Source: Peribacillus asahii (lineage in GTDB: Bacteria > Bacillota > Bacilli > Bacillales > DSM-1321). Taken from it: 64,000 nucleotides of DNA. Positions 9,779 through 18,519 of this stretch are shown in pieces (within the stretch, counting starts at the first letter, position 1; each line of letters begins with the position of its first letter). The translations under genes were made by a program, and so were the position numbers. The DNA is taken from the NCBI RefSeq assembly GCF_004006295.1, contig NZ_CP026095.1, positions 2,900,001-2,964,000 of the forward strand, in the 5' to 3' direction. The notes under the pieces were generated by a model, which was not told where the DNA came from, ran no database searches, and saw only the letters and a program-made list of their open reading frames with translations.

Positions 9779-10098
9779 CAACATATAAAATCCCTAGAAA
9801 CAGTCAATTGTTTGATAGTTACTTAGAGGTGTCTAAAGGTCGAGTATATAAAATACTTCCATTATTAGAAGAAGAAAATGAAGGATTGTATCATTATGTA
9901 GATTCATTGCTTTTTGAGATATATGGCTTACAGTACGTTATCACAGGAGTTAAAGAGTCATTTAATTACTTATCGCTACTATGCGGTCTTGAGTCAATAT
10001 TGGATGAAGTTTTAGTAAAAGAAAAAGACTTGAAGTTTATTAGAAGTGAAATATTTAGATTGATTGGATTAATCGAAAAGATTCAGAAAGGAGAGTGA
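9775..10098 (+). CDS. Small phage connector-region protein, unknown
   Basis: A 107-aa protein translationally coupled to its upstream neighbour through an ATGA overlap. It is helical with alternating hydrophobic and charged stretches (LLEEENEGLYHYVDSLLFEIYGLQYVI). Its end contains the ribosome site of the next gene (AAAGGAGAG). Function is unknown. Its place suggests a head-tail joining or completion role. Confidence 0.5.
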   Translation: MTTYKIPRNSQLFDSYLEVSKGRVYKILPLLEEENEGLYHYVDSLLFEIYGLQYVITGVKESFNYLSLLCGLESILDEVLVKEKDLKFIRSEIFRLIGLIEKIQKGE

Positions 10099-10100
10099 AA

Positions 10101-10745
10101 ATGAGTTATTTAGATATTTACAAAACAAGACTTCAAGCTAGTGGTGATAATTCTACAGATGGCATTGTCTTTTCAAGTAAACATACGGTTAAGAATAACT
10201 TTAGTAACTCACTATTTTCTGAATTGGTTTTAATCAATGATGATGAATATGAAGCTATTATTACGCAAGGTGAAAAAAGTAATGATAAACAACTACTTTT
10301 AAAACCTGATGTCAAAATTAATATTGGATCAGTAGTTAAAATCAAAGAGTCAAATTATCTTGTTTTTGATTTTCTTGGTGATGGAATTAACGAGATATAT
10401 CCTACAGCTACATTGAAACTTTGCAACAACTCATTGACAGTTAAAGGTGAACCTACAGAAACTCAAGTTGGAACAAATCCTTATACTGGAGAGCCTGTGT
10501 ATGAATATCAAGATGGAGTACCTACAACCTACCCTTGTATAGTAACAATGCAATTAGAGAATGAAAATCTAGAGAATCAACCCATTCGCATCAATAATGA
10601 TGTTGTTCAGGTCACTCTCCCCTACTTTGATTTTAAAGAAACTCAAATTGAGTTATATGAGAATATTTATCAAGTTAAAACCGTTGATAAAACAAAGGTT
10701 ATTAATGGAGTTGGATTATTGACAGTCTTAGGAGAGAAGGTGTAA
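10101..10745 (+). CDS. Phage head-tail joining region protein, unknown
   Basis: A 214-aa protein read from ATG at 10101, after AAAGGAGAG. It begins MSYLDIYKTRLQASGDN and has several beta strands (SVVKIKESNYLVFDFLGDGINEI), which fits head-closure or tail-terminator folds. The stop is 3 nt before the next start. The assignment is by position. Confidence 0.5.
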   Translation: MSYLDIYKTRLQASGDNSTDGIVFSSKHTVKNNFSNSLFSELVLINDDEYEAIITQGEKSNDKQLLLKPDVKINIGSVVKIKESNYLVFDFLGDGINEIYPTATLKLCNNSLTVKGEPTETQVGTNPYTGEPVYEYQDGVPTTYPCIVTMQLENENLENQPIRINNDVVQVTLPYFDFKETQIELYENIYQVKTVDKTKVINGVGLLTVLGEKV

Positions 10746-10748
10746 TAA

Positions 10749-11240
10749 ATGAATTTACGTGAATATACATACAAAATTGAAAATGTATTAATGGATGAAG
10801 AGTTATTACGCCTACTTTATTACATGCCTAAGAATGTGTTGGATAATCCATTAGATACCGCTAAACCTAATATACTTGATAAACCTACTAAGGATAAATG
10901 GGCAATATTCAACGATAAGATTATGACTGCTTCAAATTTCAATGGATTTGATACGTCACCTATATGTAGATTATTTTACTATGCAGGTAACGGTAGGAGT
11001 GCGAAGGATAATTATTTATTTTCTAAGCAGCAATTCCATTTTGATGTATTTGTTCATCAGTCAATTGAAAACACAGATAAACGTTTAGAATGGATTTGTG
11101 ACAGAGTGAATGAGCTGGTCTTTAATAAGTCAATTGCTGGATTAGGTAAAACTTTGTTTATACAGAGACATCCGGTAAGTGCACCAGTTAATTATGTTGG
11201 ATATAGGTTAATCTATGAATTCTGTCATGAGAATTATTAA
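10749..11240 (+). CDS. Phage tail-completion region protein, unknown
   Basis: A 163-aa protein, packed between neighbours with almost no spacing. It has mixed alpha/beta content with VFVHQSIENTDKRLEWICDRVNELV in the middle, resembling the general character of tail terminator or neck proteins. I see no decisive motif. Confidence 0.5.
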   Translation: MNLREYTYKIENVLMDEELLRLLYYMPKNVLDNPLDTAKPNILDKPTKDKWAIFNDKIMTASNFNGFDTSPICRLFYYAGNGRSAKDNYLFSKQQFHFDVFVHQSIENTDKRLEWICDRVNELVFNKSIAGLGKTLFIQRHPVSAPVNYVGYRLIYEFCHENY

Positions 11241-11251
11241 GGTGATTGGAT

Positions 11252-11989
11252 ATGAAGATATTGAATGAAAATGATATTCATTTGAAGTTTCTATTGGGAT
11301 TATCTATACCTGTGGATGGAATTGGAGAGCTTAAGTCTCCCCTACTCAAAGACATTGTTGATTTGACTGAGGAATCTTATAATATGGCACTATCTTCTAT
11401 TTTCTTCGATAGAAAAAATTTAGATGTAGATCCAGAGCAAGTTAAAGATTTATCTGATTTTGAGATACTGTCATCTATTATTTATCATGATGGTTCATTT
11501 AGAGATGTCTTTTTTGATGCTTTAGAATTGCATTTTGGTAAGACACCTCGATTACATGAACAAGGTTTCGTCTATTTTGATGAAGCGTCTGAGGAAACTG
11601 TTTTGACTGATGAGAGATTCGGGTACATGAAAAAGTTGATAAGGATAGCTAATAATCTTGCTGAAGAAGAAAAAGAGGAAGATGAAATAATTGCAGGCAA
11701 CGAAAGAGCTAGACAGTTCATGGAAGAACAAAAGAAACGAAAAGCTCTGTTAGCTAAACTTAAAAAACCTAAAATCAACTTGCATAGCATTATCTCTGCT
11801 GTTGGTTGGAAATCTAAAAGCTTTGATTTTATTAATCAATTAAACATTTATCAACTTTATAATGGCTATTCTAGATTTCAATTGTTTGACAACTACCATT
11901 ACACAATGAATGGTATTTATGCTGGCACAATCGATACCTCGAAACTTAAGTTAGAGGATATTAATTGGGCTAACATTTTTAATACATAA
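11252..11989 (+). CDS. Phage protein upstream of the tail-tube gene, unknown
   Basis: A 245-aa protein from ATG at 11252 (AAGGTGAT upstream; a TTG at 11246 lies in that site). It is acidic and helical, with a charged segment EEEKEEDEIIAGNERARQFMEEQKKRKALLAKL in the middle. It lies directly before the split tail-tube gene. Function is unknown. Confidence 0.5.
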   Translation: MKILNENDIHLKFLLGLSIPVDGIGELKSPLLKDIVDLTEESYNMALSSIFFDRKNLDVDPEQVKDLSDFEILSSIIYHDGSFRDVFFDALELHFGKTPRLHEQGFVYFDEASEETVLTDERFGYMKKLIRIANNLAEEEKEEDEIIAGNERARQFMEEQKKRKALLAKLKKPKINLHSIISAVGWKSKSFDFINQLNIYQLYNGYSRFQLFDNYHYTMNGIYAGTIDTSKLKLEDINWANIFNT

Positions 11990-12016
11990 AATTATAGAAA
12001 TAGGAGGAATTTTATT

Positions 12017-13939
12017 ATGGCAACACCTAATCGTTGGGCAATCCGAGAAGCTGGAGAATTTACAGCTTATGATTTAGTAACAGGCAAAGCAAAAGTAACT
12101 TTAACAACATTAAAAACTTCTGGCGTGGAAACTACTGGTAGATTTTGCCACCTAGTATAGTAATATATTAGTGAAAATCGAGCAAAATCGGTGAAGTCCT
12201 CCAATTAATCATAGGATAATACCGAGGTAAAGCACACTTTAAAAGGTGTGGCTCACCGTAGAGCATAGGAATTGAAACTACTTATAGTAGAATACAATAT
12301 TCCCACGAGTGCTTGACATCCTTTCTTATTTTAAAGGATGAAAATATATGCCGACCTTGCACAATGGCAAAGTGTAAGAAGTATGGATAAAAAGCCATGC
12401 GATAACAATGTGGAAACAGTTTACGCACAGGGTGGACGTGGTTAAGCGTTAGCCACCTTATACGGTAACGTATATGTAAAACAGGAGTATTAAGCGAGAA
12501 GGCTAAGTCTGATGATATGCTAACTCGAACCGAAGGCTAAAGGTAAAACTTTAGTCAGGGGCAACGCATAGGTAGTGAACCTTATTATAAGAATACAATC
12601 TACCCAAGAGACTCCTGCTCCTCTTATGTACGATGAGGATGAAAAAGTATGCTGAACTTATAGGAAACTATAAGAAGTAGATGATAAAAAACTTCTACGA
12701 TAACAAAATTGAACGCACGATTAATCGGTTTCTCATCTAACCGTCAAGCAAAAATTACACTTCAAGATGCGATCAACTTATCAAAGGTCGCCTAAAACAG
12801 AAATGTTTTAGATAGTCATCAACCAAAATCGGTGAAGCCTAAGTTATGAATAAAATTATAATATGGTAATACCGAGGTAAACAGGAACATCACCTGTCAC
12901 CGTAACGCATAGCTACTGACCGTTAAGAGAGGAAAAATGTAGCCACGAGTGGTTGACACCTTAACAAGTAATGTTGAAGGTGAAAATGTATGCTGAACTA
13001 GGTATGAAGTGACATACCGTAATGCGAGGAAACTCCTAGAATATGAGAATAAAAAGTCTCATAGATAACAGAAATGTTTTGATAACGAAGCAGTTGCAAT
13101 GTTGACTGGAAATGATCTTGTTTCTGGAACAAAAGTTATTGACTTCTATGAAGTTAAAGCTGTAACTTCTAACAAATTAACTTTATCTAAAACTCCTACA
13201 GGAGCTATCGTTACTGTTTATAAAGTTAATGTAGATGGTACAAATGGTCAAGAATATACTCTTGGTACACCGGGAACAAATGCAACTGAATACTCTGTAG
13301 CTGGTAAGGATTTAACTTTCCATACTGGAGTAACAAACGGAACTCAATTCCGAGTATACTACAAAGTAACTACTGCATCTGATACTAAAACAATCAAGGT
13401 ATCATCTGATGCTTTCGGAGGCACTTTCCGTGGAGTTCTTAAATGTCTTGTTGTTGATGAATTCACTAAAGATGCTTTTGAAGCTGACCTTGTAATTCCT
13501 AATGCTAAGTTTGAAGACAACTTTAATCTTTCCTTAAAAATTTAATAGGGCTTTATGATAGAAATATCATATCGAAACCACTTTAATTCAGAGAAACTCC
13601 TAACAAGTAAGGTTGAGGACAATTCTGAGCCAAGCTATATAAACAAAATTATATAGAAGGTGCAACGACTAGTCGAAAGACGTACACCATAAGCGATTGA
13701 TGGTGGAAATGGGTGGAATCTTAACGGATAATGCTGAAGATTTTGATATAGTCTAGCCTCTATAGAAATATAGAGAAGTTCATAAGAGAACTGCATGAAT
13801 TTAGCGAATTCGTGTGAATATAAGCGTTGCTGCTGATGGAGATCCAGCGGTTCTAGATTTAAACATGGAAATTCTAAAATCTCCAACTTCTTCAACTATG
13901 TGGGAATTAATCGTTTACGATCAATCTGCAATTGTTTAA
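12017..13939 (+). CDS. Major tail tube protein gene, split by four group I introns
   Basis: Five exons join to a 265-aa protein: 12017-12139, 12413-12442, 12712-12778, 13082-13534 and 13815-13939. The splice sites restore one frame: SGVETTG joins ETVYAQGGRG, then NARLIGFSSNRQAKITLQDAIN, then YNEAVAMLTGND, and NFNLSL joins NISVAADGDPAVLDLN. This order (YAxGGRGN, FSSNR, LQDA, AMLTGN, ADGDP near the C-terminus) is that of tail tube proteins of Bacillus phages. The tube protein polymerises into the tail's inner channel. Each upstream exon ends in U and each intron ends in G. Read without splicing, the gene stops after 48 codons. Exon 2 is only 30 nt. The third junction is the least certain. Confidence 0.85.
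12140..12412 (+). ncRNA. Group I intron 1 in the tail-tube gene
   Basis: A 273-nt intron. The exon end TGGT pairs with GCCA a few bases inside the intron (P1, with the splice-site U on G). The core has the GGTGAAG...ATACCGAGGTAAA stretch and P7 strands GCATA (12262-12266) and TATGC. It ends GATAACAATGTG, the last G being omega-G. No ORF lies inside. Similar in layout to introns 2 and 3 here and to the last tape-measure intron. Confidence 0.8.
12443..12711 (+). ncRNA. Group I intron 2 in the tail-tube gene
   Basis: A 269-nt intron of the same subtype as intron 1. TGGT at the exon end pairs with GCCA in the intron. GCATA and TATGC form P7. The short hairpin CTTATAGGAAACTATAAG follows, and the intron ends GATAACAAAATTG. 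No ORF inside. Confidence 0.8.
12779..13081 (+). ncRNA. Group I intron 3 in the tail-tube gene
   Basis: A 303-nt intron of the same subtype, with ATCGGTGAAGCC, ATACCGAGGTAAAC, GTAACGCATAG and GTATGCTGAAC in order. Its 5' site is the least certain. I placed it after AACT because ACTT pairs with AGGT (U on G) and the join to TAACGAAGC then keeps frame. A hairpin AAAACAGAAATGTTTT lies near its start and part of it recurs at its 3' end. Confidence 0.72.
13535..13814 (+). ncRNA. Group I intron 4 in the tail-tube gene (Twort-like, IA2 type)
   Basis: A 280-nt intron. It has the hallmark GTGCAACGACTA...GACGTA stretch (R) and TGATATAGTCT (S), so P7 is GACTA with TAGTC. The layout follows the phage Twort intron closely (ATCGAAA near the start, AGTGCAACGACTA, then GATATAGTCT and a small GAAA hairpin). 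CCTT at the exon end pairs with AGGG. It ends CGTG and has no ORF. Confidence 0.88.
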
Positions 13940-13958
13940 TATTTAGGAGAAAAACACT

Positions 13959-13990
13959 GAGGGTATTGTAAAAAATACCCTCTCCCCTTT
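13959..13990 (+). terminator. Terminator after the tail-tube gene
   Basis: GAGGGTATT (13959-13967) pairs perfectly with AATACCCTC (13974-13982), followed by TCCCCTTTT. Confidence 0.8.
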
Positions 13991-14006
13991 TATGGAGGTG
14001 TAGCAA

Positions 14007-14222
14007 ATGGCGACACAAGAAAAAGAAACTATCAAGGAAACTGAATTAGTTATCCATGAAGTAGAAGAAAAATCAGTAATCGTTAATCTTGATGGTTGGC
14101 GTATGCGTGTTTACTTTGATAAAGATTTCAAAGGACATGTATCTAAAGGTACAACAATTAAAGTCAAATATACTGGAGATATTGAAAATCCTCACAGTGT
14201 AAAATTTGAAAAACTTAAATAA
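14007..14222 (+). CDS. Small phage protein, unknown
   Basis: A 71-aa protein with an ATG 8 nt after GGAGGTG. The acidic start (QEKETIKETELVIHEVEEK) is followed by a short beta-rich part (VIVNLDGWRMRVYFDKDF). It lies between the tail-tube gene and a free-standing nuclease. No family recognised. Confidence 0.55.
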   Translation: MATQEKETIKETELVIHEVEEKSVIVNLDGWRMRVYFDKDFKGHVSKGTTIKVKYTGDIENPHSVKFEKLK

Positions 14223-14372
14223 TTTTTTATTTAAACCATTTACGCAAATAAAATTATATGTTATATTTAATGTGTGGATAGGTAAGGATTAATACTGATA
14301 AGAGGGGTCAATCCCACCTCTCTTCCCTTATTTTATTTAAAGGGATAAATACACTAGGGATGGTGGATTAAA

Positions 14373-15734
14373 ATGTTACTAAGTGAAACAGTTGATGTGT
14401 CGATTTCTCATAGGAATAAAAATATTTATTTAAATAAAGGCTACAACGATTCGATTGTCGGTAATGTGATTAAAGTTTCGATTGAAGATTTACCAGAAAG
14501 CTCAGGTAAAGAGATTGAAGTTCAATGTGATTATTGTAGTGATAAATATAACATTAGATATTGTGATTATGTTAGAACTAAACATGTATTCCTACATAAA
14601 GACGCTTGTAAAAAATGCTGGCATAAGAAAAGACAAGATATTTTAAATTATAAACTTGGAAATAATTTAATAGAAAATCAAAGTGAACGTGGTTATTGGT
14701 CTAGTGTAGATAATATTAAAAATGAATTAAATGAGTATATCAGATTCAATGGTTTTACTGGGAAAAGTGACAATGAAGAACAAAATAAAAAATGGAATAT
14801 GATTAGTTGGTCTGTGAAAAGAAATGAATTAGACTTAGGTGAATTAGTAAGCGATTTGGGATACGATTTAAATAACATTCAAAGAAGAAAGCCTAATGGT
14901 TATATTATTCCATTTGAAGAGTTAAAAGAAAAAATTGATAACTTTGTTAAAGAGTATGGATTTTTCCCGGATCAGAAAAACTTATCTAAAGATTTAAAAA
15001 TACACAGTTCAGATTATCAAAAACATGGTGCTTTAGTAGAAATAAGAGATAAGTTAGGATATAATGATAAAAAGTATTTAACAGATAACAGAGGGTTTAT
15101 AAATAAATCTTCATTTGAATTGATAGTTGCAAATTACTTAATTGCACAAAATATCCCTTACAAACGTGAACAACTTCCTTTTAAGGTATTTAATAAAAAT
15201 TTAAATTATAGAAGTGATTTTACATTTTATCTCGATGAAAAAGAAATTCACGTTGAAGTTTGGGGCGGAATGAGAACATTTAATGGACAAAGAGAATTAT
15301 ACGATTATGATTCAGTAATGAAAGAAAAGCTTCAATTATACGAAAAATATAACATAGAATTAATATCAGTAACTCCAGACATATTCTATAATTCTATGGG
15401 AATGATTAAAAAGAAATTATATAATATATTTTCAGATTATTTAAATCTCCCTTTCATCGAAGTTAAAGATAGACTTGTTTCAACATTTACTCTTCACGAA
15501 ATGTCTGATGAAACACTGTTTGAAGAAATAATGAAGTTTAGTAAAATAAAAAGAGTTTTACCATCATATGGGACTATGAGAGAAAACAAACATGAATTTC
15601 TATTTAAAGAAGTATTAAAAAGATATGACTCACTAAAAGAATTTGCAAAAAAGAACAATGTAATAACTGCATATGACGCAAGAAGTAAAAAGATAATGAA
15701 TTCTGTACTAACCAACACCCACTCCCTAAAGTGA
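14373..15734 (+). CDS. Free-standing zinc-ribbon nuclease, likely homing endonuclease (type A)
   Basis: A 453-aa protein. The N-terminal DNA-recognition part has CDYCSDKY and CKKCWHKK, a treble-clef-like zinc site (residues ~53-90). The helical middle repeats a short motif. The C-terminal part, SSFELIVANYLIAQNIPYKREQ then YRSDFTFYLDEKEIHVEVWGG, has the spaced acidic residues of a Vsr/PD-(D/E)xK-like nuclease. It is a paralogue of the gene at 49922: both begin MLL..T, share SIEDL, and share the nuclease core ending HVEVWG. It stands 430 bp after the four-intron tail-tube gene, so it could drive spread of those introns. The function is inferred. No activity is proven by sequence alone. Confidence 0.65.
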   Translation: MLLSETVDVSISHRNKNIYLNKGYNDSIVGNVIKVSIEDLPESSGKEIEVQCDYCSDKYNIRYCDYVRTKHVFLHKDACKKCWHKKRQDILNYKLGNNLIENQSERGYWSSVDNIKNELNEYIRFNGFTGKSDNEEQNKKWNMISWSVKRNELDLGELVSDLGYDLNNIQRRKPNGYIIPFEELKEKIDNFVKEYGFFPDQKNLSKDLKIHSSDYQKHGALVEIRDKLGYNDKKYLTDNRGFINKSSFELIVANYLIAQNIPYKREQLPFKVFNKNLNYRSDFTFYLDEKEIHVEVWGGMRTFNGQRELYDYDSVMKEKLQLYEKYNIELISVTPDIFYNSMGMIKKKLYNIFSDYLNLPFIEVKDRLVSTFTLHEMSDETLFEEIMKFSKIKRVLPSYGTMRENKHEFLFKEVLKRYDSLKEFAKKNNVITAYDARSKKIMNSVLTNTHSLK

Positions 15735-15848
15735 GGTGTTTTATTTTTTTTAATCCGTTAAAAGCATGATTTTATCGCAAATTTAAGAGAAGAAAGTCCT
15801 TTATTTACAAGGGTTTTCGACAAGGATCATAAGGAGGAATTAAATATT

Positions 15849-16382
15849 ATGGCAAAACAAGTAAGTATTAAAATGTTGGAAGAAGAAACTAAGCTCTACA
15901 GTGAGCATATTGATATCCCCGTCACTATTCAAGGTCAAACTGAAGAGTTAAATATTAAACTCTACCCTTTCTTCTCCCCTACCAAAGTGCGTGATCTAGT
16001 TAACAGCTTGATTGAATTCTTTAAGGCTGCTGAAAAAGAAAAAGTGAAAGTTGATCAGTTAGATGAAGATGATTTAATTGGATTCTTTATTGTAAAATAT
16101 TTCACCAACCTAAAGTTCACCAATAGTAAAAAAGCTTCAACAATTTATAAAGAATTTAAGATTGCTCAAAATTCAAGCGTATTCAAAACACTATTACAAG
16201 CGTTTCCTGAAGAATCAGTTAAATCAGTAATGGAACGTATTTATGAAGTTCGAGATTTCAATGCTAAATTTCAAAATATGATTACGAATGTACAAAAGGA
16301 AATGCAGGAATTACCTTTAGAAAATAAAGAAATTCTATTCCCTAATAAATCTGACGTGAGTAATGTTTTAGCAGATAAATAG
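15849..16382 (+). CDS. Tail assembly chaperone-like protein
   Basis: A 177-aa helical protein between the tail-tube and tape-measure genes, where siphophages keep their G/GT-type assembly chaperones. ATG follows AAGGAGGAATTAAATATT. It begins with a beta-rich stretch (DIPVTIQGQTEELNIKLYPFFSP), then helices. I found no clear slippery site leading into a longer -1 product, so frameshifting is not claimed. Function is by position and size. Confidence 0.55.
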   Translation: MAKQVSIKMLEEETKLYSEHIDIPVTIQGQTEELNIKLYPFFSPTKVRDLVNSLIEFFKAAEKEKVKVDQLDEDDLIGFFIVKYFTNLKFTNSKKASTIYKEFKIAQNSSVFKTLLQAFPEESVKSVMERIYEVRDFNAKFQNMITNVQKEMQELPLENKEILFPNKSDVSNVLADK

Positions 16383-16399
16383 AATGTGAGTTGATATGT

Positions 16400-16855
16400 A
16401 TGCCAACTTTTTCAAACTTGAAAGATTTAGAGAAATATATGAATCAACAGGCTAAGAAAGCTATGTCTAAAGGTAAAAATGTTAAAAGAGCAGTTGTTGA
16501 CGAAATGATTGAAAAGATTGATAAAAATATTTATCCGAAATATGACCCAAAGATGTATACTCGTCAAACTACTGATGGTGGATTAACTGACCCTGAAAAC
16601 TTTGCGATGGATGAAACTGCTGAAGGTGTGTCTATCTACTCTACAAGGGAAGCTACAGATAGAAGTGGTCAAGATGTGTATGCGTTAGAAATTATCGAAG
16701 GACATAAAGAATATTCTATTGAAGATACATATGGATATGGCTATGAGAAGCCTCGTCATGCAGTGGAGCCAACTAGAGAAGCATTGAGAAATAGTAATAA
16801 ACTGACTAATGCAATGAAAGATGATTTGAAGTCAGTTGGGTTGAACATTAAATAA
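16400..16855 (+). CDS. Phage tail-region protein, unknown
   Basis: A 151-aa protein from ATG at 16400. A TTG at 16391 is also in frame, and GTGAGTTGAT serves as a weak ribosome site. The N-terminal helix is basic (YMNQQAKKAMSKGKNVKRAV). The middle has GGLTDPENFAMDETAEGVSIYSTRE and a Tyr/Gly-rich turn DTYGYGYEKPRHAVEPTRE. The last motif recalls HK97 gp10-like minor tail or neck proteins, in which a similar PR.F..PA stretch precedes the last helix. Function is tentative. Confidence 0.5.
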   Translation: MPTFSNLKDLEKYMNQQAKKAMSKGKNVKRAVVDEMIEKIDKNIYPKYDPKMYTRQTTDGGLTDPENFAMDETAEGVSIYSTREATDRSGQDVYALEIIEGHKEYSIEDTYGYGYEKPRHAVEPTREALRNSNKLTNAMKDDLKSVGLNIK

Positions 16856-16879
16856 AATTATATAAAGGTGGTGTAAAGT

Positions 16880-17881
16880 TTGAGTAAGAAAATTGAGAAA
16901 AATATGCTCAGAGAACGTGCTAAAAAATTGCCTGATGTAACAGATGAAATGTGGAAACAAGTTAATGAGGATTATAGATTGCTTGTTGAAGAATATATCT
17001 CAGTTCAATCTCACAGTCCACAAACTAAGAAACAGTACACCTCATCTCTCCGTCAATTTGGCTGGTTTATGTGTCAGTCTATGAATAACAAACCACTATA
17101 TAAAATAACTAAACGTGACTTCTTGCGATATTTAAGTTATTTGAGAGATGATAGAAAAATGTCTTCAAGTGGAATGAATTTAAAAAAAGCAACCGTATCT
17201 AGCTTATGTAATTATATTGAAAATGTAGTAGCAGATGAAGATCAAAACTATAAAAATTTTAGAAATTTCACACGTGGTCTGCCTTCAATCCCCCGAAATA
17301 AAGTATATGAGAAAATTAAAGTTACATATGATGAATGGCAAGAAATGATGAAAGTTTTAGAATCCGATGAGAATTATCTAGGTATGGCTTGGTTAGCTAC
17401 TGCATTCTTAGTGGGAGCTAGACGTTCCGAGATTATCCAATTCAGAACAAGTATTCTGGAACAAAATCCAAAAGAAGGTCAAAATTATGTACTTTCGCAT
17501 ATTGTTCGTGGTAAGGGATCATCGATTGATGGTAAACCTCTAGAATACATGATCCCGTTAGATGTATTACCCTATTGGAAAAAATGGATTGAATTTAGAG
17601 GCTATGAAAGTGAATATGTTTTTACAACAAAGCATAATGGTGAAATTCGTCAAATGTCTCCTAGTTGGGCTGATTATTTTTGTACAGAAGTATTAAGTAA
17701 CATTTTAGGAAGACGAATTAATGTTCATATTTTCAAAAATTCTTGTATTACTTATCATCTAGAAAATGGAGTGGACATCAATTTAGTCAGCAAGTTTATT
17801 GCACACCATAACGATATTTCGACTACTTCAATATATGATCTAAGAGATTTTGAAGATGAGAAAAACGGTATTTTCGGCTAA
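16880..17881 (+). CDS. Tyrosine recombinase-like protein (SPbeta YomM-like)
   Basis: A 333-aa protein read from TTG after AAAGGTGGTG. It has a SAM-like N-terminal core-binding part (residues ~35-125) and a catalytic fold: Arg in GARRSE (181-182), Lys in RGKGSS (212), HIFK (283-286), AHHND (309-310) and Tyr319 in SIYD. The usual HxxR box is HxxK here, so catalysis may be reduced. It lies inside the tail operon, as yomM does in SPbeta, rather than beside an attachment site. Recombinase-fold proteins in SPbeta-like phages can act as regulators (the YopR/MrpR repressor), so either recombinase or regulator is possible. Confidence 0.72.
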   Translation: MSKKIEKNMLRERAKKLPDVTDEMWKQVNEDYRLLVEEYISVQSHSPQTKKQYTSSLRQFGWFMCQSMNNKPLYKITKRDFLRYLSYLRDDRKMSSSGMNLKKATVSSLCNYIENVVADEDQNYKNFRNFTRGLPSIPRNKVYEKIKVTYDEWQEMMKVLESDENYLGMAWLATAFLVGARRSEIIQFRTSILEQNPKEGQNYVLSHIVRGKGSSIDGKPLEYMIPLDVLPYWKKWIEFRGYESEYVFTTKHNGEIRQMSPSWADYFCTEVLSNILGRRINVHIFKNSCITYHLENGVDINLVSKFIAHHNDISTTSIYDLRDFEDEKNGIFG

Positions 17882-17935
17882 TTGATTACTGTAAAATTAC
17901 CCTTTTATCACAGTATCTCCTCTCCCCTATTCGTA

Positions 17936-17975
17936 TCAACTGAGCGTCTATACTCCCTTCTAGGCGTTCGGTTGA
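17936..17975. other. Long imperfect palindrome without U-run
   Basis: TCAACTGAGCGTCTA (17936-17950) pairs along its full 15 bp with TAGGCGTTCGGTTGA (17961-17975), allowing four G-U pairs, around a 10-nt loop. No T-run follows on the + strand, so it is unlike the many terminators here. It follows the recombinase-like gene. Confidence 0.5.
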
Positions 17976-17993
17976 AATACATTTTGTAAGTAG

Positions 17994-18027
17994 AAAAAGA
18001 CACTCATTTAAATTTGAATGTCTTTTT
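17994..18027. terminator. Bidirectional terminator
   Basis: AAAAAGACA pairs with TGTCTTTTT around TCATTTAAATTTGAA. It separates the rightward recombinase gene from the leftward RHH gene and works on either strand. Confidence 0.75.
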
Positions 18028-18045
18028 GTGTTTATAACGTATAAA

Positions 18046-18447
18046 TCATTCATCTTCTCTAAGTGACTTTGGAATTTTAAGCTTTTTAAGTTTACCTTTG
18101 TCCATAAGTTGTATCTCATCTGAATTATCGAAATCAACTTCATAAGGGTTGTATTCACGAGAAGATTGTTCATTTTTGATAATGTGATAACCATTCATAT
18201 CGTTTCTAGGTAATCCCTCTTCATTACCTAAGTTACGATTAGTATCTCTTTGTAATTCTCTCTCAAGTTGATTTCTCTTATTGATTGCATTTTTAGTGAC
18301 TGCTACTTGTAACGCATGTTGTTCAAGGATATGAGCTATATAATTACTCAGACTCCTATTATTCTCTTTGGCAATGTTCTTCAATTCTTCTTTAATTTGT
18401 TTATTGATAATTATAGTTAAACGATCATTGTTTTCAGATATAGACAT
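18046..18447 (-). CDS. Ribbon-helix-helix (CopG/Arc-type) regulator
   Basis: A 133-aa protein on the minus strand, against the late operon. Its first ~45 residues, NDRLTIIINKQIKEELKNIA then NRSLSNYIAHILEQH, have the strand-helix-helix pattern of RHH DNA-binding proteins. The rest is polar and unstructured, possibly for partner contact. AGGAGG precedes the ATG by 7 nt. The divergent upstream region contains a consensus promoter covered by a palindrome and related half-sites, a likely operator for this protein. Opposite orientation and its own terminator suggest expression in the lysogen. Confidence 0.75.
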   Translation of the reverse strand: MSISENNDRLTIIINKQIKEELKNIAKENNRSLSNYIAHILEQHALQVAVTKNAINKRNQLERELQRDTNRNLGNEEGLPRNDMNGYHIIKNEQSSREYNPYEVDFDNSDEIQLMDKGKLKKLKIPKSLREDE

Positions 18448-18519
18448 GAAATTCCTCCTTCTAATTACTTAAGGTTAAGGTATTAAATTTATAATAACAA
18501 AATTTATAAAAAGTTTCCA

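Noticed and set aside
12140..13081. Group II introns or a riboswitch
   Set aside because: There is no domain V-like end or GUGYG start. P1, P7 and terminal U and G fit group I.
13099..13545. Separate 148-aa gene
   Set aside because: Its start has no ribosome site and it is exon 4 of the tail-tube gene. Splicing gives a complete family-length protein.
13635..13895. Minus-strand open frame of 86 codons over intron 4
   Set aside because: It overlaps the Twort-like intron and exon 5, has no ribosome site, and its sequence follows the structured RNA on the other strand.
15849..16855. Programmed -1 frameshift joining the two tail genes
   Set aside because: No convincing slippery heptamer with a following structure was found near the stop at 16382, and the second gene has its own start.
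16880..17881. Prophage integrase
   Set aside because: It lies far from the recQ junction, inside the tail operon, and its HxxR box is altered. The true integrase is probably outside the window.
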